Under the pieces are notes generated by a model. The model worked only from the letters and a program-made list of their open reading frames with translations, was not told where the DNA came from and did no database searches. Made by a program: the position numbers and the translations under genes. From Orientallactaga sibirica (Eukaryota > Chordata > Mammalia > Rodentia > Dipodidae), in assembly GCA_036365145.1 (NCBI GenBank), contig JAEOAD010000004.1, positions 49,382,001 to 49,446,000 of the forward strand: a DNA stretch of 64,000 bases. The letters are read 5' to 3'. Of the stretch, positions 46,340-58,440 are shown piece by piece. Position 1 is the first letter of the stretch. Every line of letters starts with the position of its first letter.

Positions 46340-46480
46340 AGCCTATAAGCACATGGGCCGTTGAACATAAATACAGGTTCCCAGGCTGTCCTGTAACCTC
46401 TGGATCAAAATTGTTGGAGGATGCAATACTGAAAATCTCTAAAATAACTCCCCAGGTGAGTCTAATGTAGATATAAGAGA
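46340..46480 (+). mobile_element. MER5A-like hAT DNA-transposon fragment
   Basis: aaatacaggttcccaggctg, ctgtaacctctggatcaaaa and ataactccccaggtgagtct follow the MER5A block order (gattcctgggc, tgaatcagaat, ctccaggtgattct). Confidence 0.6.
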
Positions 46481-49010
46481 ATTCTGCAGCATTATAACCT
46501 CATTCTGAGCCATAAAACTTTCACTTTTCAATTTTATTAACCTATAGCATCTAGAAATCAAATAACATTTAAAAAGTTATGAGCCCAAATATCAGGGATC
46601 TTCTGAAAATGTTCTGTAAGCAGTTAAAGACTTGACAGCAATTCATCACAGATACCTGCTCTAGAATCTGGACTTTGGCGTGTCAGGCATTTTTGTATCT
46701 GCAATCTGATTTTCATAGAGGATCAATAAAGGACTACATTGCCAATAGGGTAATCATTTCTTATTTAATTTTTACTAAATCCTTGCTCCAGTAATTGACA
46801 TTTGAACCAAATCATTCCTTTATCAGCTATAGTAATACTGTACCACCTTTGTTCTGACATATTCATTTCATTTCCCTTCTATTGTATAAAGCAGACACAA
46901 AATGGGCAAAGCCCAGTTTATCACAGTGCAAATTGAGTGGAGAGTTAAGTGAATTGTGATCTGATGGGTATTGATTCAGATTATCGGCCAGGAACGCTCA
47001 TCTCATGTAAAGACTTCCAAACGGGTCTGTGATGAAGCTATTTGGGTGAAGAAGGGCCTGCCACATAGAATGGTCTCAAAATCATTGGTGAGCTCTTTTT
47101 GTACAATTGAAACATTGTTTGGAATCAAAACAAACCACTTTGGAAGTGAACTTTGTCATATTGTCACAGGAAGAACAGAGGGAGATGATAAGATGATGGA
47201 GCAGAACACCAACGGGGTCCTGTTTGTGGAGGCACAAGCTGTCCTAGGAAGGAATGAGCTTCCTAAGGGCCTTTTCTGGTGTGTGACTTCTCCTTTCTCC
47301 ATGGAACATGGGACGCTCCCATGGCTGGCTTCACGCCCCCACCAGCTGTGTGTTGAGGTTTTACCTGTGGCTCAGCGACTCCTCTGTCCTCGCATAGCGT
47401 TGTCCGGATAGACAGTATAAAGTGACTGGATGGCAGGTTCTGCCCAGAAGACCAGCTCTGAGTGTGGGCAAGAGTTTGAGGTTTTGCTATTACTTTAGTT
47501 CTCCTGTATTTTTCTTCATTTAAAATGAGTCCTGGTCACATTCCCAAGTGTCATACTTGGCTGTGCTGCTGCATTTGGGCTCCCAGGTTCCATGACAACT
47601 GCCCCACTCTCCAGGGATAGGGATGCAGGTGGCCACGTGTGGTTACTTGCCTGCATCAGCTTGAACCTATAGAGGACTTAGCGTGGCTCCCATTCATATG
47701 CATTATTCATACTTAGATTTATCATTGTTGTTCAAGTTGTTGAGCACAGCCAGTGTTGTGTGCACTGTGTGTCTCTCCTGGCTCACTTAGGAGGTGGCTC
47801 AGTTTGATTTATCTCAAATGCAGAGTTTCTGCGTCTACAGTTCAACAGCAGCTCCCCAAAAGCAGTTGCCAAAGAGTTGGGTGACTCTGTCAGTTCTATT
47901 GTTTCCAAGTATTGTGAAGTTCTAAGTTAAAGCTTTTCTTTTTTCTTTTTAAAGCTTTGTTCGCCTGGGCTATGTTAATTTCACAGAACCAGAGTGCACT
48001 TTTCCTCTCAGGCAAATCTTATCTAGAGAAACAACTAATTGTGGTGTTAAAGGGGAACTGTTATCCCCACTGACAATAAAGCTGCATTTTACTAAAGAAA
48101 GAGTAGAAGAATCTCTTTTGGAATATCTACAATAATATACATAAATGGTATACAAAGTCACAGGCATGCGTCTCCTCATGACTATAAAAGCACGATGCTT
48201 TACATTTACATTGCCTTCATAGAACTAATAAGTATTCTTTTGACCTTTCATTTGTCATAAAAAGTAGAAATGTCTTTTGAGTGCTTAAATATATATATAA
48301 GGTTAAAAGTATTGTTCTCCTTTAAAAAGACATTCTGCATTACAATAAGTCATCTTAACTTGGGATGTCTTCTGTACATAATACCTATTGTGCTAGTCTT
48401 TGTTTCTTCTTTTCATCTTGAAAAAGCTTCAGTTCCTACTTACATTCTTACCATATCTCTTAAATTCTTCGCTGTGAAAAGGCACCTTGTGTGTCAAAAA
48501 AGGAGGGGGGTTGACAATATGACTTTCAGAAGATAAGACTCTCATGGAACAATGTAGTACTCGGCCTGCTCTAATTTTACTGTGGAGATGTAAATGGGAC
48601 TTTATTAAGAAAGACTTCATTTCAGGCTACCTCAGCTTTGCCACCTATGAGATTGAAGCCTGCAGCTCTAATGTGGTCAGCTTTGTCTGTTTCTTGGGTT
48701 TTGATGATCCTCCTCCAAGTCTCAAGTCTCTTTAGTGGTACCTGCTGGCTTCTACCTGATCTGCTGGTCACAACCTCAGTCACACTCTAGAGATGCCTTA
48801 ATTAAATCTTGGTATCTGCTGGGGATTATGGTGTCTGGGAAAACCCATGTGACTGTGACTTAGCTGCTGATAGCACAAGTCTCCACGTTTCTGTACAGAT
48901 CTCTGCCCTCTCCTTGCTTGCTGCTCATACTTCCATTTCCTTCAGCTCCTCAGGCTTTCTCTTTTAATCTTCAGTCCTACTTGGTTGAGTCTCCTTTGAA
49001 CTGTCTATTC
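46481..49010. other. Unannotated, repeat-poor sequence (2.5 kb)
   Basis: No interspersed repeat recognised. The plus frame at 46971-47411 (146 codons) has no recognisable domain and no clear splice context. It is near the length expected by chance, so it is not called. Confidence 0.5.
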
Positions 49011-49024
49011 AGATAAGGCCCAGT

Positions 49025-49276
49025 TGGGCTGGAGAGATGGCTTAGAGGTTAAACGCTTGCCTGTGAAGCTGAAAGACCCCAGTTCGAGGCTCAATTCTCC
49101 AGGACCCATGTAAGCCAGATGCACAAGGGGAAGCACGCATCTGGAGTTCGTTTGCAGTGGCTGGAGGCCCTGGTGCTCCCATTCTCTCTCTCTCTCTACC
49201 CACCTATTTTTGTATCTCTTTCTCTAATAAATAAATAAATAAAATATTTTTTAAAAAGAATAAAAAAAAAAAAAAG
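49025..49276 (+). mobile_element. DIP-like SINE, plus strand, young
   Basis: Complete short-type copy: gggctggagagatggctta, ccagttcgaggctcaattct, gtaagccagatgcacaaggg, gcatctggagttcgtttgca, CT-stretch and A-rich tail. A perfect 14-bp target duplication, agataaggcccagt, lies at 49011-49024 and 49277-49290. Confidence 0.97.
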
Positions 49277-49290
49277 AGATAAGGCCCAGT

Positions 49291-49804
49291 AATGTCAGGA
49301 CCCCTGCTTCTGTTAATACTAGGGTAGATTCTTCTTTGGAATGGACATACTGACATTGGCACAGACACACTAGTATATCCCTCTTTTGAACCTCTCCTAT
49401 AGCCAGATTCCCTTCTCATGTTATGTTTCAATGTACTCTGCTCCATATAATTAATATTTGTGAAAATGTAGTATAAATGTCTTATGAATTTGCAAGGATC
49501 TCATTTAAATTCTTCTGCTCTCTTTTCTATAACTTGTTTCCTAGGGTCCTGTCAGACTTCAGCAAGGGCTTCCCGGTGTTAGGCAAGCATCCAAGGAAAC
49601 CCTAATATTTTCTCTGTATAAACACATCAAGAAAACAAACGTTATAATTTCTTTCATAATTTGCAAATATATAATCTCCAGAGAGGTGCTATGTTTTACT
49701 ATGGGTCAGCAACCTATGGTACACTGGTCAAATCTATGCTGTTCCCTGTTTTTAAAATTAATTTTTATTTGAACATATTCATGCTCACCCATTCAGTTGC
49801 CTTC
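49291..49804. other. Unannotated sequence
   Basis: No repeat recognised. Confidence 0.5.
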
Positions 49805-50596
49805 TTTTGTTTTGTGTTTGTGTGTATGTGTGGTATGCTGTGTACTATAGGTTTGTGTGTGTCTGTGTCTGTTATGTTTATGAATGTGTACATGCCCTTC
49901 TGGTGCCCCATGTGCTTGTCTGCAGTGGAGTGTGCTTGCCTGTGATGGCCAGAGCAGAACACTGGGTGTCTTGCTCCATCACTCTTTCCTTGATCATATT
50001 TGAGCCAGAGGCTCTTACTGATCTCAAAACTTGCTGCCTTTTCACAAACTATGGTGATTCCCAGATTTCTACTCCCCTATGAGACCAAGTGCAGTAGTTT
50101 GAATAGATGGCCCCCAATATATTCAGTGTTTTATTAGTTTGTAGTTTGCATCTGCAGCCACCTGGCTGGAGGCAGAGTCACTGGGCGGATCTTAGGGTCC
50201 AACCCTAAGGTGTGGTGGTGGGTTTAGGATTTCAATCTAAAGATATGCAAAGTGTGCCTAGCTGGAGTTCCTGAGGGGTGTTATGAGGCTTTTGGCTGTG
50301 GTTTTGCTCTCTCTCTGCTTGGACCTGTGAAAGCAGGCCAGCTTTTTCTGTCATTATGGAACTTCCCCTGGATCTGTAAGGTTTAATAAATATCTCTTCC
50401 TCCATAACTCTGCCTGGTCTGGAAGTTCATCTCAGTGAACCTGAAGCTGTCTGCTACACCAAGGTGATAAGCATGCATGGCCATACCCAGCTATATATGT
50501 AGGTTCTAGATATTGGAACTCATTGGTCCTGGGCCCCTTGGGCCTTCATGCTTGCACAGGAAGCACACTTAATCTTTGAGCCATTTCTCCAGCCCC
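49805..50596 (-). mobile_element. B4-like SINE, minus strand, split by a solo LTR
   Basis: The (GT)-rich tail (49810-49875) and body run to 50089. After the LTR the element resumes at 50464 (gtgataagcatgcatggcca) and ends with cttgcacaggaagcacactt and gagccatttctccagcccc at 50596. The two halves join in order if the LTR and one target copy are removed. Confidence 0.78.
50090..50458 (+). mobile_element. MaLR/ERVL-type solo LTR, plus strand, inside the B4-like SINE
   Basis: 369 bp, TGCAGTAG...CTGCTACA inverted ends, and a perfect 5-bp target duplication ccaag at 50085-50089 and 50459-50463. Polyadenylation signal aataaa near 50385 with a downstream GT-rich part. A second copy of the family lies at 57930. 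No internal genes. Confidence 0.9.
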
Positions 50597-50658
50597 TGCT
50601 TATTCCTATTTTAATGATACAATGGCCTGATTTGAGTAGTTGGTGCACGGAAGGTATG

Positions 50659-51027
50659 TGTGCTAGCGGCTTTTCTCATTGCCGTGACTCAGTATCTAAA
50701 AAGAAGTAAGTGAAGCAGGAAGGGTTTATTTTGGCTCCCAGTTTGAGGGTATAGTTCTTCATGACATGGAAGGCATGATGGCCAGGGCAGGAACAGCTCA
50801 ATGTAGAAGCAAAACACTTCTTGCTTATATATTGATGGGTCAGGAGGACAGAGAGAATTTAGGTAAATCCAGGCTATAATCCATAAAGCCATTCAGGAGA
50901 CCCACTTTCTCCATCTAGACCCTATCTTCTAAAGGTTCTACAACTTTCCAGAATAGCACCACCAGCTGAGGACCAAGTGTTAAAATACATGAGTGTATGG
51001 GGGACGTCTGACATTCAGACCATAACA
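50659..51027 (-). mobile_element. MaLR-type solo LTR, minus strand
   Basis: In reverse it starts tgttatggtctgaatgtcag and continues acgtcccccatacactcatg, typical of MaLR LTRs. It shares the blocks tctacaactttccagaatag and gaccaagtgttaaaatacat with the LTR at 10765. Ends are estimated; no clean target duplication was found. Confidence 0.68.
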
Positions 51028-52883
51028 ATAGTTCTTAGCAAGCCAACAATAGTTAATGTCTGGTCCTTCATAGGTTAAGTCTGAGCCCCTCTGTCCTCTA
51101 TTCCTTACTTTATCTTTCTGCTTGATCTGTAGCAGAGTCTTAGCTGAGTGGCTAGTACCAGAAAGTCAGGCGTTATTTTCTCCAAAATGGATGCAACCTA
51201 TCTTTAAACTAGTGATATCTAGTCTTCTAGAATAAGTATGTTTTAGAAAATGCTTCCTAAAGAGGAATAAGCTTGAGACAAGTTGTTAAAAGCTATTTGA
51301 ATCCAATATAAATTAAAAAATAGCAGTTCCATTCCTTAATGGATGCTCCTTTTACAGCCCATTTACTCTGACCACACCCTGCTGCTAGTCAAATCTAGCC
51401 ATACTGGGTTAGTGAGAGAGCCGGACTGACTTTATTCCATTACATAAACTATTACAAAGGCATGCTTTCACATGTTTATCTGCAGACTTGAGAATGCCCA
51501 AGATATTTTTTTTTCTGAGCCTCATTTGCTAAATTGAGTCTTATATAAAGAAAACAAAATTTCTCATGAAAATCAAACGATGGAGCGGAGAAAAGTTAGT
51601 TTCACATAATGTCATTTTACAAGGATGCATATATAACACCTACACTTTAAAATGGCTGAAGGAAACGGTTTTACACCCTATCATGCTATTTTATTTTTTC
51701 GTATACAGTGATTAAAATGAAGGAGCCATTATTATCAATGGGCAGAAGCTGTCACATTGCTTTTATCAACTGCAAGAAGGTGGAAACACAAACTGTTAAG
51801 CAGAAGTGAAAGATCCTGACTCACCGTCTGACAGTGAAACTATTAAATATAATCAAAGAGTCAGAGTGAACGCATGCTGCCTTTCAACACATTAGTAAAG
51901 ATTCCTTTCCACTGTAAAACTAGGAGGCAATGTCACAATCTTGAAACCCTTGTTAGAGAAACTTTGCTTATGCATTTAAACCAACTTGAAGTGAAGATTT
52001 ACTTACCATAGCATAAGTCACATTGCATTTAATCTGGACACAGGGCTTCTCAAACTGTAACCAACAACTGATTAAAGTTGATCCAGGACATTACCGTCGG
52101 TGATTAAAATATATAGCCCATTGGATGAATGAAAGTTCTTCTATGTTAACTACAAAATCAATGTTTGTTGTCTCTTATAAAATCCCAAACAGTGATTCTC
52201 AGGAACTCAGTTGGACCATGAGGTACGATACATGGTTCTATATTGAGAGGTGAAAATCCTGCTCGTGGCAAAGAATTCTGGGACCTTGAGTGAAAAGAAC
52301 AGATGGGCTGGACAAGTACGTGCAAGAGAACAGATGTGACAGTCCCAGAGTTCCCTGAGTGTTACCTGAAAAGAGCTTAGTTATGTTTTGCTCAGCAGCC
52401 CTTTAAGGCATGTATCCTTGACGTTAAATTGCTACAAAACATCTGTCTATAAAAAGGAAGCGAACCAGAGAGCTTTTGTGATTAATCATGAGTTCTTTCC
52501 AAAGTTTAGCCATGATTATTTGAAAGTTGAACTTGTCTTCCAAGGCCAACTCTTGGCCAGATTAATGGAAATGCTGAGGTTTCGTTTTGTGTGGATTGAC
52601 AATTCCTTTAGACTCCAGGTTCTCCATCCAAATACTTCCACTTGAATCTCAATGCACATTCAGCATGTAGTCTGAAATGTGGTAGTTGCTTAATAATATG
52701 AATGGCGCCAATGACTGCAGGAACAATTCTTATCATCTATCACTAAGCAGTAGAAGGACTCGAGGACAGACAGGCTGTTCTGTCTGCAAAAGGCTGGTTT
52801 GCTTGTTAACAACCACTCAGGCTCTTGCCCAATAAATTTGACCTCCTGTCTTTCTCTCAAAAACTCCACTAACACAAGTCTTC
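51028..52883. other. Unannotated, repeat-poor sequence (1.9 kb)
   Basis: No repeat recognised. A plus frame at 52388-52645 (85 codons) has no motif. Confidence 0.5.
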
Positions 52884-52970
52884 AGAGCTGGGGTTGTAGG
52901 TCAGTGGTTGAACATTTGCTCTAACATATGCAAGATCCTAAGTTTGTTCCCCAGCACTGCATAATAATAA
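52884..52970 (+). mobile_element. ID-like SINE, plus strand
   Basis: gagctggggttgtaggtcagtggttgaacatttgctc and gttccccagcactgcata, followed by an AT-rich tail. Standard rodent ID layout. Confidence 0.82.
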
Positions 52971-52996
52971 TTATAATATAAAAAATAAAAAGCAAG

Positions 52997-53176
52997 CCGT
53001 TGCGTGGTGGCGCATGCCTTTAATCCCAGCACTAGGGAGGCAGAGGTAGGAGGATTGCTGTGAGTTCAAGGACACCCTGAGAATACAGAGTGAATTCCAG
53101 GTCAGCCTGGGCTAGAGTGACACCCTACCTCAAAAAAACAAAAAAAACAAAAAAAACAAAAAAAAACAAAAAAAGC
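52997..53176 (+). mobile_element. B1 SINE, plus strand, young
   Basis: Near-consensus B1 with a (CAAAAAA)n tail at 53130-53176. A 9-bp target duplication, aaaagcaag, lies at 52988-52996 and 53177-53185. It inserted at the tail of the ID element. Confidence 0.95.
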
Positions 53177-53185
53177 AAAAGCAAG

Positions 53186-55500
53186 TCTTAAATGCTAACA
53201 TTCATGGTGGGTTTCAATATGAATATTGAAGAATCTGGGTTTCGTTCACTGACTTCCGTATCTGTCTCTTCAAGTTTAGGCCCCATTACATTTCTCCTGA
53301 AATCCCTAACCATACACACAATGGCTGTCTTTAAATACTCCTTTATCCTGTGTGCCTTATGCGACCTCAGCTCAGATCAGCAGCTGAATCTGTAGCACTT
53401 TGGCAACTCTCAACACCCAACTGTACTCTTCTACAGTAAGGAGAGGTAGAAAGAATAATGTCAGAAAAAGCTTCAAGCAATACTAAAGTTTTGGCTTTGG
53501 GAATTTCTAGCATAGATGAGGTCAGACTCCCCAGTGATGGTCAATTTCCACCATGTTCTGTTTGTCTCTCACCTCACTGGATATTGATGGATTCCTTGTC
53601 TTAGCTGATCTGCATGAGAGTAATTGTAAGCACCAACTGACCTTATGGTGATGGCTGAGTTTACAACTAAAGGGTCGGGACATTATTTAACACCCTCGGC
53701 ATACAACACTATGCTTCATATGGGTTTTCCAGAAAGCACACATCACAGTCTTAATTGGCCCTGTGTCTATCATCTTCTTTTCTTCTTACAGTTCTTTAGT
53801 ATCTGCTTGGCAGCATATCTTTCTATACTTCTTATTCATTGTATTCATTAGAACACTCAAAATTTGCTCAAATAAGAACGCCAGAAATGCTTACTAAATG
53901 TAGACAGTGAAGAAGGGGGGGCATAGGCAAACATGCCCAATTTTAGTTTGGTGAAATGAATATTTTCCACCAGCCTGAACTATGATTTTTGACCCATTTT
54001 GTGCTCACTTTTAATAGTCATGGTCAGAATTACAGATGGGTTCCAAAATCCTGTAAGTACCATGAACAACCTGTCACCCTCATGTTTTTGATTCCCTATA
54101 TGTGAATTTCTATGAGTCCTTTCTACTCACCACACCTCCTGCATAATGAAATCCAGGATGCTTTTGTAGAACTGTACGTGCCCTGCTTAAACTCATAGGG
54201 TATTCATGCAGGTGTTCGCTTTGAGAACCATCACACCCAGCAGTAAGGATGGGAAAGCTAGGAACGAGATGAGTGCTTGTGAGTCTCTTCAGCCTCTGTG
54301 ATTCTTGCTCTCCCATCCTTGTCTGCAGTGGCCTTCTAATGCTCTCTGGGTATTTAGAGATCTCATTTAGTCTTGAATTTCTTTCAAGCTGGACCTCTGT
54401 AGTTCTCAAAACATTGCTCTCAGCCAAGTTGTTCCGAAAACATTCCAATATATGAAACAGTTGTGTGATGTTAATGAAAATGTAGCAACTGAAGGCATTT
54501 TCTTGCCCAGAGGGATTTGCATTTTGATAAGGGGCAAGGCCCTCCTGACCCAAAGGAAGAAATTGCTAATGGTAGACTTTAAGTCTTCAGGGTTGCATCA
54601 AGGGTCACAAAGCTTTCCAACTTCCTTGTATTGGCTGCCTGCTCTGACAGCACAGGGAACTGCAACTCCTACAATGCTGGCTCTCTTATCACCATGAATA
54701 ATCAAGAAATTACCTAATAAAAGCCCCAAATGCTTACACTCATATGAAAAGCAAAAACTGTCAACAGAGAGCCAGGTCATTTCTGGATATATATTACATG
54801 TTCTTAATTCCTCTTCTGAGATCGTGCCATATGTATATATCTAAGTTTCCTTACAGGCAAGAGAACCACAACCACAAAGACACAACATACTCAAGGCTGC
54901 TGCACACGTATTAACATTTACAAATGAATAATATGATGGAAGCATTGCATTTTAAGTTAGTGTATAACAAAAAATACATAGATTTGCAAACAGATTTCTC
55001 TAGGCTTTTAACCAAATTATTCATTAGTATTAATTGAAGTGTGTAGCTAATTAGCCATTGCCAAGAATAGTGGAATAGGAGCTCTGAGGTTACACTTTAT
55101 TTTATAAAAAATGAATTTGTTCAGTAGCATGGGAATTCTGCTGCATTTGATGAACTTAGAACTTTTCTTGAGAACAATAAATCATACTCACAGAATACAG
55201 TGCTGGCCTTTGATTAGGTCACACGTGCCCCATTCACAGATGTAACAGAAAGGCTGAAGAGGGCTTGCAAAATGATTGTACATCATATGGATCAATGTAG
55301 GGAGCTTGGAAACACATGCTCCTGCATTAATTTTAAGTTTCTTAGCTGAATTTTGAAAGTTAGTAAACATCTCATTTTATTTGTACTTAAAAATTAGAGA
55401 CAAACGGTTTCACATAACACTTGGAAAAGATGAGTAGAAATTTCTTTTAAAGTGAAAAATTAATTGTATAGCATGAGTTTTATGGACATCCCATAAGTAG
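53186..55500. other. Unannotated, repeat-poor sequence (2.3 kb)
   Basis: No interspersed repeat recognised. The minus frame at 54110-54553 (147 codons) is of chance-compatible length with no known domain. Confidence 0.5.
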
Positions 55501-55502
55501 TT

Positions 55503-55556
55503 ATATAATAATAATAATCATAATAATAAATAATATTATATAATATAATAATTACC
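55503..55556. repeat. (ATA)n-rich microsatellite
   Basis: Imperfect ataata repeats with interspersed tat, about 54 bp. Confidence 0.85.
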
Positions 55557-56129
55557 AAAAAAAGGAATTACTGTCTTTTTTTACATTAGAAATGACTACC
55601 AGTCTCTGATTTATCATTATCCTCTGTTTCTACCCATTATCAATGTGTTAAACTCAGAAATCAGATGCAGATGCAGACTATGACCTGATAACATGATGAA
55701 GATATGAGAAGATAGAAATTATTGGAAAGAGCTTAAAATATGTGGAGAAAAATATGAGAATATTAATTGTATTTATAAAAAATGAACGACTAGAGATAAG
55801 GGAGGATAAGCAATGTCTAAATTCAATACTGGGTTGAAATTTTTCAGAGTTATTGAAAACATGACTCAACTGCGAAGGAAGCATACCATATGCTCACAGA
55901 AAAAATGTGTACAAACTCACACCTAGACACAGCTTGCAAAATTGAAAAATATCAAAAAATATAGATAGACCTTAAAATAGCTAGATACAAAAGATGGGAG
56001 AACTAAAAAGGATGAAAAATTGATAGCAAAATTCTCAAGCCACCATTGGAACCCACAGACAACTTGAATAATGTCTGCCAAGTACCAAAGAAATATTAAT
56101 TATCAATTTAAAATACCAAAGTTATCATT

Positions 56130-56341
56130 TAAAAATATTTTATTTATTTATTTAATTGAGAGAGAGAGAAAGAGGGGGGGGGGGAGAATGTGTGTGCTGC
56201 GGCTCCAGCCACTGCAAATGAACTCCAGATGCATGCACCACCTTTGCATCTAGCTTACATGGGTCCTAGAGAATCAGACCTGGGTCCTTTGGGTTCAGAG
56301 GCAAGAATCAACTGCTAAGCCCTCTCTTCAGCCCCCCCCCC
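56130..56341 (-). mobile_element. DIP-like SINE, minus strand, with G11 and C10 runs
   Basis: (ATTT) tail, GA-stretch ending in a G11 run at 56174-56184, gctccagccactgcaaatga and a degraded head ctaagccctctcttcag, then a C10 run at 56332-56341. Confidence 0.9.
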
Positions 56342-57009
56342 AAATTATCTTTTTTTAAAAAGAATGAGGATAATAGATACATTTTCATCAAAAACAACCA
56401 ACAAAATAGGGATTCCCACAAGTGGCTACTGTGAAATATGGAAGTTATTTGTTTCTTAGAGCAAAAAAGGATCTCAAAGAACAGTCTGAAATGTAAAAAG
56501 CAATTGGTGAGAATAAGCTGTTTAATATGAAGAGAAATCAAAATAAACACTGTCTATATAAATCTATAATAGTAATTATGTCTAATTTAAGGTATTAAAA
56601 ATAAAAGATAGATCATAATATGAACATTAGTAAAGAGGTTGTGCCAAGATCTTCCAATCTCTTATGGTAGGATTTATACATTAAGTAACATTAGACTTTA
56701 TTATATATACATGATAAAATGACTAAGAGAATTAAAATGCTTAAAAAGCAGAATTATTCCCAAGAAAATAGAGTAGCATAGATAACAAAGATGAGTGTTA
56801 AAAAACTTTCAGTGAAATAAACAGATTTAAATATATGGTTAACATTTTAAGTTCTTTGAAGAAATTATTAAGGTGAACAAAATGTGTTTAGATCAAGAGG
56901 AAAGGGAAGAAGATATAAATAAAAATATTTAAAATATACATAAAAACATACATATGCATATATATGTCAGACATTTAAATAATAATGAAAAGATTTTCCA
57001 AGAAAATAT

Positions 57010-57246
57010 GGGAGTTGGAGAGATTGCATTTTGGTGAAGGCACTTGCCTACAAAGTTTAAAGGACTCAGGTTCAACTCTCCATGCAAGAACCCATGCAAG
57101 CACCCATGCAAGCCAGATGCACAAGGTGATGCATGCATCTTGTACACAAGGTGATAAATGTGTACAAGGTGGCACATATGCCTGGAGTTTGATGAGTGAC
57201 AGTGGCTAGGGGCCCTGGCGTGCCAATTCTCTCTCTCTCTCTCTCT
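57010..57246 (+). mobile_element. DIP-like SINE, plus strand, diverged
   Basis: gttggagagattgcattttg, ggttcaactctccatgc, a locally repeated block (three cccatgcaag-like units, then acaaggtgat units) and a terminal CT-run. It meets an oppositely oriented DIP at 57247. Confidence 0.85.
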
Positions 57247-57470
57247 TTAATATTTTTATTTATTTTGGGAGAGAGAGAAAGTGGCAGATAGATGGAGAGA
57301 GAGATAAAAGAGAGAGAATAGGTGCACCAAGGCCTTCAGCTGCTGCAAATGAACTCCAGATGCATGTGCTATCTTGTGCACCTGGCTTACGTGGGTCCTG
57401 GGTAATAGAACCTGGGTCCTTAGGCTTCACAGGTAAATGATTTAACTGCTAAGCCATCTCTCCAGCCCCC
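57247..57470 (-). mobile_element. DIP-like SINE, minus strand
   Basis: T-rich tail, GA-stretch, aggccttcagctgctgcaaa, ttgtgcacctggcttacgtg, gtaatagaacctgggtcctt and the head ctaagccatctctccagccc. Confidence 0.92.
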
Positions 57471-57929
57471 CCACTCCTCGACTTTTTCTCTCTAATTAAA
57501 AAAAATCATGGCAATATTCTGGAAATGTTGACAAATTGGACAGGAATCCTATTCTTACCAAAACTGATTTAGAATATAGAAAAGTGAGATTGTTCAGTAA
57601 CTATGAAAACATTTCAAGTGAAAAATAAGCAAACAATAAAAACAGAGAAGTCTTAAAGGAAAAGAAATAACTGTGTAGATATAAAGATTTATTAATGATC
57701 AGGAATATTAAAATTGATACTATGGTTATAAACATTTTCTTTGCTTTGTAAAAGTACATAAAGCCTATATCAAATAAATGCTGCTGATGCAAAAACAGTA
57801 TTTTTAAAAGCTTAACTTTAGACAACTCCCATCAATTTCTCTCCTAGGTATATACAAGAGAAACTTTTGTGCATTGAATCAGTGGACACGACTGTAACAG
57901 TCTGGCTGCTTATGGTATGTTTCCATTGG

Positions 57930-58200
57930 TGTGGTAGTTTGAATAGATGGCCCCACTATATTCAGTGTTTTATTACAGTTTGTAATTTAGGTCTGCAGCC
58001 ACCTGAGTGGAGGAGGTGTCACTGGGTTATTTTAGGGTCTAGCCCTAAGGTGTGGAGATGTATTTGAAATTCTAATCTAAAGATATGCAAAGTGCCTAGA
58101 TCCTGAAGTGTACTGTGTGGTGTGGCTTTCTCTCTCCTCTCTCTCTGCTTGGTACTTTAAGAGGGGGCCGACTTCTTCTGCCATTATGGAACTTCTCTTG
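57930..58200 (+). mobile_element. MaLR/ERVL-type LTR, plus strand, 3-prime end lost
   Basis: Close relative of the LTR at 50090: tgtggtagtttgaatagatg, tattcagtgttttattacag, tctaatctaaagatatgcaa and ccattatggaacttctcttg. Similarity stops near 58195, where the sister copy continues for about 90 bp to its polyadenylation signal. It sits inside L1 sequence. Confidence 0.82.
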
Positions 58201-58440
58201 TTCTCTTGGTCATGTCAATTCTGTGAGGAGGACCAAACTTCAAGCTTTGATCCTCACACTACACTTTACACACATCAGTTTCATCAGCATCCATCAGTGG
58301 TAAATAGGTTAGGCACATAGTAAACTAACAGTCTTTCTTATCACAATGGATAAAGGCTACCATTAAGCAATATTGATGAACTATTTCATCAGGTAGTCCG
58401 AATAAAAACCACTGATCTAGTAAAGTGACCTTCCAGGAAG

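Larger units (their letters stand above)
55650..58440 (+). mobile_element. Old LINE-1 or HAL1-like region, plus strand, A-rich
   Basis: The plus strand is strongly A-rich, as in L1 sense strands, across 55650-57830 outside the inserted SINEs. Firm L1 text appears near the end: ctcctaggtatatacaagag at 57841, then catccatcagtggtaaatag and cacaatggataaaggctacc after 58260. The 5-prime part is assigned by composition only, so the start is uncertain. Confidence 0.5.

Noticed and set aside
46971..47411. 146-codon plus frame as a gene
   Set aside because: No domain, splice context, signal peptide or repeat origin is visible; frames of this length are expected a few times by chance in 64 kb.
54110..54553. 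147-codon minus frame as a gene
   Set aside because: Chance-compatible length, no motif, and no intron-exon signals around it.
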